37,258 nucleotides of DNA. Origin: Klebsormidium nitens (Eukaryota > Streptophyta > Klebsormidiophyceae > Klebsormidiales > Klebsormidiaceae). Position 1 is the first letter of the stretch; every line of letters begins with the position of its first letter. The stretch spans positions 1 through 37,258 of the forward strand of contig DF237005.1 in NCBI GenBank assembly GCA_000708835.1. The letters are read 5' to 3'. Position numbers and translations under genes: made by a program. The notes under the pieces were generated by a model. The model had not been told where the DNA came from. It did no database searches and was given only the letters and a program-made list of their open reading frames with translations. This document shows, in pieces, positions 11,701-20,700 of this stretch.

Positions 11701-14700
11701 ATCCCCAGGGCGCCGTCAGAGCGGGCGGAAACAGACCCCGGAACGGCCCCCTGTTCGGTCTTTCCACTAGACACTTCTGGCAAATCCTGCTTTCGCTCGT
11801 CTTCGGCGGAGGCAGAGGGAGCTCCACTTCGCAGCGTCTCCGAACCCTGAGCTGCTTCAACCCTCTCCGGGTTAGAAGACTTCTCCTTTTCGCCCCTATC
11901 GCTACTCGCTTTCAAACCAGTCCATCCAGAAGTGGTATTCTTCCATCCGTCTTCGTTCCCATCCCAACCTCTGTCACCTTCTTGGCTCCCCCTCTCACCA
12001 CCGCTCCGGTGCTTATCAGTCTCCTCCCCTCCCTTTTGCGTCTCCATCCCGTCTTCGTCTTCCCCCCACCTCTCGCCAGGAGCATTCTCTTCCTGACCCT
12101 TTCCTTCTTCTGACCCTGAATCCTCGTCGTACCACCATTCCGTTCCAGGGGTAGGAAACTTCTTCCGCTCCAGGCCCAGAAACGGAACCTTCGAGGGCGA
12201 ATCCAGCAGCACTCCCACCCCGCGCGCTCCACGCGCGCGCGCACGTTCCGTCCGCTTGATCGGCTCCGGCTCGGTGCGCGCGCCCACTCTTTTGGAGTAC
12301 TTCGCCCGGGCTCCGTCCCATTCTGTAGAGGGAAACCGAACCACGTGGCCGTCTGCCGACGTCACCATGCCTAGTTCGTCGAAGGTCAAATCGCCCAGAT
12401 GGAACATAAGGTTCTTGCCCTGGAAGGAGAAAAGAGCGATGTCAGATTAGAGCAGAGCCTTAATTACTTTTTCCCCATCTTCCGGGTGCTTGCATGGGGT
12501 TGGCAGAACGAGGAGTCCTGACACTGGAGAAAAGTGGGGAGAATATGGCTCATCAATGATCAAAGAAGGGGCTTTCTCATTGATGAGCCAGATTTTTTTT
12601 CCACCTTGAAGAGAGGAGCGTATTCGAAGCTGACGTGCCCTTCTATTCTAAGCCTGCAACCGTCCCTCTTCAGAACCAGCAACCCTTGGTAGCTTTTGCA
12701 GAGGCAATGCCAGCTTTTCTAAAGATGCAACTTTCTAAAAAGTTTCCGAGCCAATTTTTTTTTTTAACTTTTTGCTTGGCTTGCTTCTCTCCTATGCTGC
12801 ACCCGATGTTCCCTGACGCGACAGGAGCAGAAGATGAATCATCAAGAATGACGCTACAAACTTCCGACGTTTTATTAAGTGGACTGATGAATCTTCTATA
12901 TCAGATCAATTTCGAAATAGAAACACAAATGCAACCAGCTAAGCGAAGCATACCAAGAGAGGATTTAGAGTTCCTCACAATACTGTACGGTAGGTCATTC
13001 CCGGTCCCCTTCAGCACGAGCGAGTGCCGCTCCGCCATCGCCTGGGCGAAGAAGTGGTCCGCGCGCGTGCGCGCGCCGGACACCAGCGGCGTCCGGATGA
13101 ACTTGTGGGCCTCAAAGTACGCGGCCGCGAAGCGCGCCTCTTCCCGATACTGGCGCGCGAAGGCGCCCGGCAGTGCGCGCGCGCTGACCAGCCGCGAGCG
13201 GCCGCGGCTCAGTTCGTCGAAGCGAGAAGCCCACCTGAGGGAAAAGAGAATGTTTTGAATCGCCGAGGTGTTTGCGAAAGGAAAGAAAAGTGTCGGCCTG
13301 TCTTCTTTCTTACACTAAAATGGAGCGTCTCTAAGAAATCAGAAAATCCAACGGGTAATATAGAAGCGCCCCCGGACAATCGACTTTGGAAAACGTGAAG
13401 CTTTCTTGACGCGAAAATCGATCGGAGCTTTTCTGCTTCTTCTATGGCGTGAATCAACAAGAAGAATGAATACAAGATCCTGCCAAGTATCAGATTCCAA
13501 ATGAACTTGGTCAAAATCTGTGCCCAAGAGCTCCGGGCTCCACCGAACCGGAACCCAATCCAGATTGCAAGTTCGACATACCCGTGTCGAATTCTCATTT
13601 CGGCCAGAGCCACCGCTCGGCCACCGCTCGGCGCTAGCAAAAATGCGAATAGAAGATTTTAGGCATTGCTCAGATTGAGTCTAAACCTGATGAAGCGATG
13701 CTTTGAACCATCCCTCTCGTAAATATTCCTCGCCCAATCCTTGTTGGCCTTAATGGTAGCTTTTCAAAGTTTCTGATTTCAAAACGACGCGGATCCTTCA
13801 AGACACCTCACCAGCTTTCGGACGGCAGGTGCGGCAGGAAGCGCTCGGTTTCGAGCATCGGCAGCAGCGCGCGCCCCTCCCACAGCTGGAGGCCCTGTGC
13901 GAGCGCCATCTTCTGCAGATTGGCGGGGGATCCCTTCGACCCTGCTTCGTACAGGGCCCGGAAGGCGTTCCCCGGGGGCACGTGTCGGTTCATAAGCGCC
14001 TGCTCCTCCTTTGCGGCGCGCTGCAGGTATCGACTTGTTACGGAGAATTTTGTTTATCTTCTATATTTGTGCCAAATCCGAAGGGCTCGATTGCATCTCG
14101 TCAGTACCTCGACCTAATCCAACAGAATTCTCAGGTGCAGCAGTGTTTTCGAGACAGGCATCGCGACAGTGTTGAATGAGAGATGCTGTTGAGATTCAGC
14201 TTGTGTTTGATGAACGATCCGCGAGGCTGAATTGACGTCTTGTAGCAGAAGTTAGGGGGCAAAATACTCCAACATGTATGTATGTGTAAAAATTGCGACC
14301 AATACTTGTTGGAATTTTCACTAACTTATCAATTCTAGGATGCGGAACTTACAAGGAGTTCAGAAGAGAAGCATGTACACAACTGTTGTGTCAGGACTGC
14401 CAGAGATTGCCACTTTTCATCCTTGTCCTGAGGACCAGCGTTCTATCTTCAGAAAGAAACTTCGTCCTTGAATGATGAACATTTCTGACAGAGCGACCAC
14501 ACAATGTTTCTCCTCACCTCGAATACGCGGATCACATCGCTCTGCGCTTCTTCGTCCCTCCGAAGACGGCCCCACCAGTTGGCCCTCCTCTTCACAGGCG
14601 GCCCGTGACATTCTTCTTCCCTGCCGACTTCCTCGCTTGCCGTCCGCTCCGGCGCCTTCCGCTTCCGCCCGCTCCCTTCCGGCGGAACCCCAACCCGGCT

Positions 14701-17700
14701 CTCCTCGGCCGACAGCGCACCAGTTGAATTCCATTCCTTTCTTAACCCGTTCTTAACCCACCTCCCTTGACCAATCAGCTTTTTCACCTGTCTCAGATCT
14801 TCCAGCGCGAAGCGCATCCCCGCCCTCTTTCTTCCGGTCACCGCGGCCGCGGCCGCCTTCTCGTCGAGCGCGCGCGCGGGTTGGCGCTTCGGCGCCCGGT
14901 TTTCTCCCCCGGGGATCCGTTCTCCATCCAGTTCCGTTAGCCCCGAACCTTCCTTCGAGGACCCCGTTCCGCCCCAGCCGGTTCCGGTTCCGTCCCATCC
15001 TGTTCCGCCCCAACCGGGCGGGTCCGACCGACCGGTCTGTCTTACTGGCTGGTTATCCTGGTTATCTGCGTCCCCACTCAACCCCCCTAGTGACACACCC
15101 TCTCCCAGGCTGACGTCAGCATCGCCTCCTCTCACGGCATTCAGTACCACTGTGACGTCACCAACGCCGTCTTTGACTTCATCCTGCTCCATCACGGCGT
15201 CAAAATCGGGATCGCTCCACGCCTCTCTCTGCAGCGGATCGTCCTCGGGGGATCCTCCTCCCCGGAGGCGCGCGGGCGCGTCGCTCACGCTCGCGGCCCC
15301 GCTCGCGTCAGGCGGCGCGGCCCCGTCCGAGCTTTCGCTGTCAAGCACCGTCCGCTTCCGCTTCCGCCGCGGAACGGACTCCCTCCTCGCGCCCGGCTTG
15401 CGCGCTTCCCTCGCCTCTAGTTCCTGACGCAAGCGTTCGCCAAGATCGCCCGTGTCCGCATGCATGACCGATTCCGGTTCCGGTTCCGCCGCGCTCATCT
15501 TCACGACGCAGCGGATCGCTATGCGCAACGCCCGCATGCGAATCTGCTCAAATTTGTTTTGTGCCCGGTTGGAAGAACCGGGGGCGCGGCTCGGCGTGAT
15601 CAGCAGGTCCTCGAGGCCTAGGCTGAAGCCCCGGTTGTCCAGGAAGACTCGGGTAAAATGCGTAGCCGCGTCAAGGAAGCGCACCGCGGCCGCGGCGCCG
15701 TACCTGGGGCAAAAGATTGCAATCATCCGGTCATCAAAATGGGTGTCGGAATCAAGGCTCGGGAAATGCACATTCATTGAGTCTGAGTGTTGTTTGTACG
15801 GACCAGAGTCGAAAGTTTGGTTAATTGAAGTTTCCAGCACCGTAGACTGCCTGGATTGGACACGCGTGTCGTACATCCAGTGATAAGCATGAGATGACAA
15901 GATGCTCAGAGGGTTGACGGCAGAAAGTTTCAGAAGGAAAGCGGAAGCTACGATTGCTTGTCAAAGGGCAAGACAGGAAGGAACGTATCCAGTCAGGCAA
16001 AGCGGTGAAAGTCGTAAACTTCTGACTCGAAGCATAGTACTCGCGGCGGTCTGTTTCTATCTGATTCGTTCTGCTGAAGAACTTTTTCTTTGCTCCCGGA
16101 TCCAAAATGCCCTGAAAGTGCTTTAATTTTGAATTGCCTCGAGCTGCGTGGACAAAAAGAGTAAGCACGCTTTAACTTCAGAAGCCTTATATAAACAGTA
16201 CGAACTAAACTCCCATGAACACATTACGAAACGCCGGTAGGAGAAAGCTTCCTAATACCTACTCTCTAGAGTGGGTTTCCCATCTTGATTGAATCTAACA
16301 GGCTCTGTGCTCAAAAGCGCAATCCCAAGCCCAGGCAAACCAACTTCAGAAACACCTTTTTGGTAGATACTTTCTGTGCAATCTTCAAAAAGGGTTCTTG
16401 TCAGGGCGACCATCAAGTCGCTCACATTCTCCACAGGGTCGCCACGAGGCCGTCCGGCGCCTCCCCTAGCCACGTGGCGCCCATCCGTGCGCCGTAGAAT
16501 TCCGCCCGTCCCCTCGCGATCCGGACGCCGTCTTCTTCGCTAGCGTACGTAAAGCCGTCCGGAAGCGCGGCGCATAGGATCTGGTCCGCGGTGTAAACAG
16601 GCTCCCCGTCGAGCTTTCGTCTAGCGGGGGGATCCGGAAGCAGCGTTTGCTCCCCCCCATCCGCTTCAGTTCCGGTTGGGGGGTCAAATTGCAGCCGTTT
16701 TTTCGACCCCCCACTGCGAGAAGCTTCGTCCGGTATGCCCACAACAAGCTGGCAGGCGTCCGCACGGGTGAAGTCAACCGGGGCCCCCTTTCTGCCTGAC
16801 GTCAGCATGAGGAACACGCCCAACCTGGAGTCCTGCCACAGGGCAACGAGCGCCTGGCCCTTTTGCGTAGACGTGACGTTGGCTGACGTCAGCAGGAGCT
16901 CCTGCGCCTCGGCGCACGCTTCCGGCCCTTGCGGCACGTGAAGGTTCATCTGCGAGTGAGCGTCGAACAACGCTGTTAGATGCTTTCTTTGGAGCAAATG
17001 AAAGCAAAAGAAGTGGGTGAGCATTGGGATGACTTGCAGTGAACTCGCTCGACCACGTTCACACGAGAGCACCGGTTTTAAACTCCGCTTCCGATAGACC
17101 CTGACCCCCGGTTCTCGCTCCGTGCACCCGCTTTGAATGAGCGACTCTGTTCAAACCCCTCCACGGTACCTTACTACGGAGCTTGTTATGTATGCTCGTT
17201 TTAACCGCGCATTTGCGCAAGCTGCCGGTTTGGAGACATGAGGAGACAGAAAGCCAAATGACTAAGTTAGTCAAGTCTCAACACACATAGCGACAACTAA
17301 CTTGGACTTCGGATGGAGAAAGACTCTCACCTCCTCTATCAATCTAGAACCAGCAGCTTGCTCGGAAGGCTCAGCTAATGCACTTTTTATTTTGTTTTGA
17401 TGCGGGTCACTTGTAATTCATCTATGTTTCTGGCGCCCCAGTCAGCTTTGAAGACCACCGTCGTTTCATGTGCTGAGTCTGACCTATGAAACTACGAGAA
17501 GATTCAGGACGCTCACAGGTTGGAGATGCCCTCAGAGTCTGACTTTCTCAGACCGAAACTTTCTCACACTTTCTCACAGGCCTTTTTGGAGGCGAAGTCA
17601 GTGGCGCTCACCTCATCTCCGTCAAAGTCGCCGTTGCACGCGTGGCAGAGCGGCAGCGGCAACCCAATGGTTTTGCAGTCGGTTAGCTTGACCCGGCTTG

Positions 17701-20700
17701 CTAACAGATTGTGCTGCCGGACCGACGGGTTGCGGTTCCACAAGACCAGGTCCCCTTCCGTCAGCAACCTTTCAATGACGTCACCCACTCGCAGCTCGAA
17801 CTGCCCCGGGCTGACGAGGGCGACTTTCCGCCACGTTCCGTTCCGCCGGAACTGGACGATCTGCCCGTCGAACGGACGGACCGGCCTGTTGGGCGCCCGT
17901 GCTTTCTCCCGCTTCTCTTCTTCTTGCACTCTTTCTTCTCCACGTGATCCTTTCTTGGCGACACCTTCCCCTTGCATTCCTCTCTGCGAGTCGCCCCAAA
18001 CCCCAGGCGCCTCGAACTTTGCCCTCGTCTTTCCCCATCCATCTTCACCGCTTCTCTCATTCCTTTCAGCAACCAACTTCTCTTCTTCCACACCCCAACC
18101 GGTTGCCTCTTCTCCTTCACCGGGCGCTTCTTCCTGCCAATTGCTTACGTCATCCGGGTTACTGACGTCATCTCGAGCCACTGCCGCGCCCCAAGCGCCC
18201 GGTTCACCCCAACCGGTCGCCCCTCCCTTATCTTCACCCATACTCTTTCCCGCACTTCCTTGGTTGGTCTCATTTTGTGCGCAGTCAATGTCTTTTTGCT
18301 CCTCTATGTGTTCTTCAATCGGTTCACGGGCTCCTGGACGCTCCGCTTCAGTTGGATTCGCTCCACCTTCCGGGTCGTTGAAGTCCGTTTCCTGCCAGCC
18401 CGTTCCGCTCCGTTCCGTTTTCCAGGCCGTTCCTTCCGCTGCAGCTTCCGAATAACCCCTTCTTCCCCTCCCACTTTCAACCTCCATCCTGTCCACTGGT
18501 TTTTGGGGACTTTCCGTTGTGTCTCCGTCAGCAGAATCAGCCTCCTTCATGCAGTCAACATTACCCCATCCAGACCCTCCGCCCCACACTGGCTGGCTTT
18601 CGAGATCGGCGTTCCGTTTAGTTTCCGTTCCGCTCTTCCGCTGCTCGTCCATCCCTGCCTCGACAGAACGCTGCTTCCCCGCATCGCCCACGCCGCCCCA
18701 CCCTGTTCCGCCGCCCCATCCCAGCTGGCTTCCGGTGTCCTGATTCCGTTCCGTTCCCTGTCCTCCGTTCCGCTGCTCCTCTATGACTACGTCACCTGAA
18801 CGCTGCTTCTCCGCACCGCCCACATCACCCCAACGAGTTCCCCCGTCCCCTTCCGGCTGGGTTCCGGTGTCATCATTCCGTTGGTTTCCCGTTCCGTTCC
18901 GCTGCTTTTCTAGTCTTACTTCATCGGAACTCTGCTTCTCCGCACCGCCCACTTCGCCACAACCATTCCCTCCGCCCCACCCTTCCACCTCCGGCTGTGT
19001 TCCATCAATCTCTTTCCGCTGCATCTCCGTCCTTCCGTTCCGCTGGCCTGCCGCTTTCTCCTCCCCAGCTCCCCAGCCCCTATCGCTCTGCCGACGAGTC
19101 CTTTGGTTCTGATCGCCTTCCGATTCTCTACCGGTCTCAAATGCCTCTCCCGCCCTAGTTGCAGTCCCATCATTTGACGGGCCCTCGGTTGCATCTTCCG
19201 GGCACTCTTTCAACGGCTCGTCTCTCTCCAGGAGTCCTCGGGCGGCTCGAATTGATCGCTCGAAAATTCCCTGCAGCCTCGGCAGGTTCAACGACGTCAC
19301 CCTCTCCGTTTTTCTGAGGCCCATCTCCCGGGGGACTTCGACCGCGGTCACGCTGACGTCAGCGGCGGGCGAGATAACGCTGCGGCCGCTGTAGTCGCTC
19401 CGTTTGCCCTTGAGGAGCGCCACGTGGCCCTCTTTCGGCTCTTTGGGCGGCTGGATCAGGTCGAGGATGCCCCGGTCTTTCTTGGTGGGCGCTCGGGCCT
19501 GCATTAGAATCCGAGCTTCAGTTTCTTTCTGCTCCGAGGAGGACTGGTGTACTGATTCTGAAGGTGTTTCAGAGAACCCGGTTTGGAAGGCGCAGGTATG
19601 TATCTCTGAAGCTTTGACCCCTTGACCACGATTGGTCTAAGGGAATCAGAAATAAATCACGTTTCGTTTGTAGAAAAAGTTCTTAATGCACGTCTCTTCG
19701 GGTGTCCGCCAATGCAAGTAGCGACTGCCCGGCGTCTGACGGAACCTGCCGGACCGTCGGTCACACGGTCGGGAAAGACAGATGATGAACAAGAGCCAGA
19801 AGGTGGATCGCCGAGTATCAGAAAAAGTTTTGACGAGCGGACTTGGCTCGCAAAAGAAAAGTACAATCGGAATCCACTGAGGGGCTTGTGAATGTGAGCG
19901 GATCTGTCACGAGCACCATGTTCCCTTCTCTAGTGGTTCTTCCACAAGGGCTTAGCTTGCTTCGAACAACATCCTGAACAAACGATCCATCATGTTTGCC
20001 GCTATTCCGGCGCGCTGCTCTGTCTGAAGGTGCGTGCCAACTCTTCGTTAAATTCCATCAGCTGCGGACACAAGTACAGCTCTGTTCAAACCCCGACAAG
20101 TCGAAAACTGCAGAGTAACTCGGCACGTTCCCAAACTCCCACGAAATCAAGCCAGTGTCGAAAGACGTGTTCCCCGCACCTTCCGCTGTTCCGCTGTTCC
20201 GCTCTCCGGCTCCTTGGCGGCCGCGCGGAAGAAGGAGTTGACGGGCGGCTGCAGGCGCTCGAGCTCGAACACGTCAGGCACTTTGCCGGCGTCCTTCAGT
20301 TGTTTCAGCTTCTTGTTGGCCGCCAAGATTGACCGCAGACATCGGGTGATGTGGTCCTGAATCACGACAGGTCGTAGTCTCAGATTTTCCATCGTGTAAC
20401 GCTTAAGTATCCACAGGGCTGCTTCTAGGGCTCTCGAGAGGTTGAATGACCGAGATTATAGAGTGATCAATCTTCCTTTTGCGAGAGAAAACATTCAGGA
20501 GTGGGATTGAATGAATGACCGTGAACCTTCTGCTTTTCTGAAACGAGGAAATGTGCGACTCTGGACGTATGCTCGACATCCCCAGATTGATTCCATTTTT
20601 GTGCTCTAGTAGTACTGGCGGGAGCCACATTGGATGCTTCTTCCGTTATGACTTGAGCTTTTGCACAAATCTAGGGATGATAAGGGACTTGAAGTTCCGA

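Noticed and set aside
10684-11850. Long plus-strand open frame rich in Ser/Pro
   Set aside because: Antisense shadow of the polymerase exon 12419-10743. The acidic, Gly-rich coding strand produces Ser/Pro-rich frames opposite, and it has no start context, domain or splice partners.
12546-12600. Hairpin followed by a T run as a transcription terminator
   Set aside because: It lies inside a spliceosomal intron of a eukaryotic gene on the opposite strand; intrinsic bacterial terminators do not apply.
17520-18455. Plus-strand open frames opposite the catalytic GW exon
   Set aside because: The minus strand here encodes polymerase core motifs at both ends of one continuous frame; the plus frames are compositional shadows.
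18520-19090. CRISPR-like regular repeats
   Set aside because: Units are 129-132 bp, diverged, in frame and coding; there are no short identical repeats with unique spacers.
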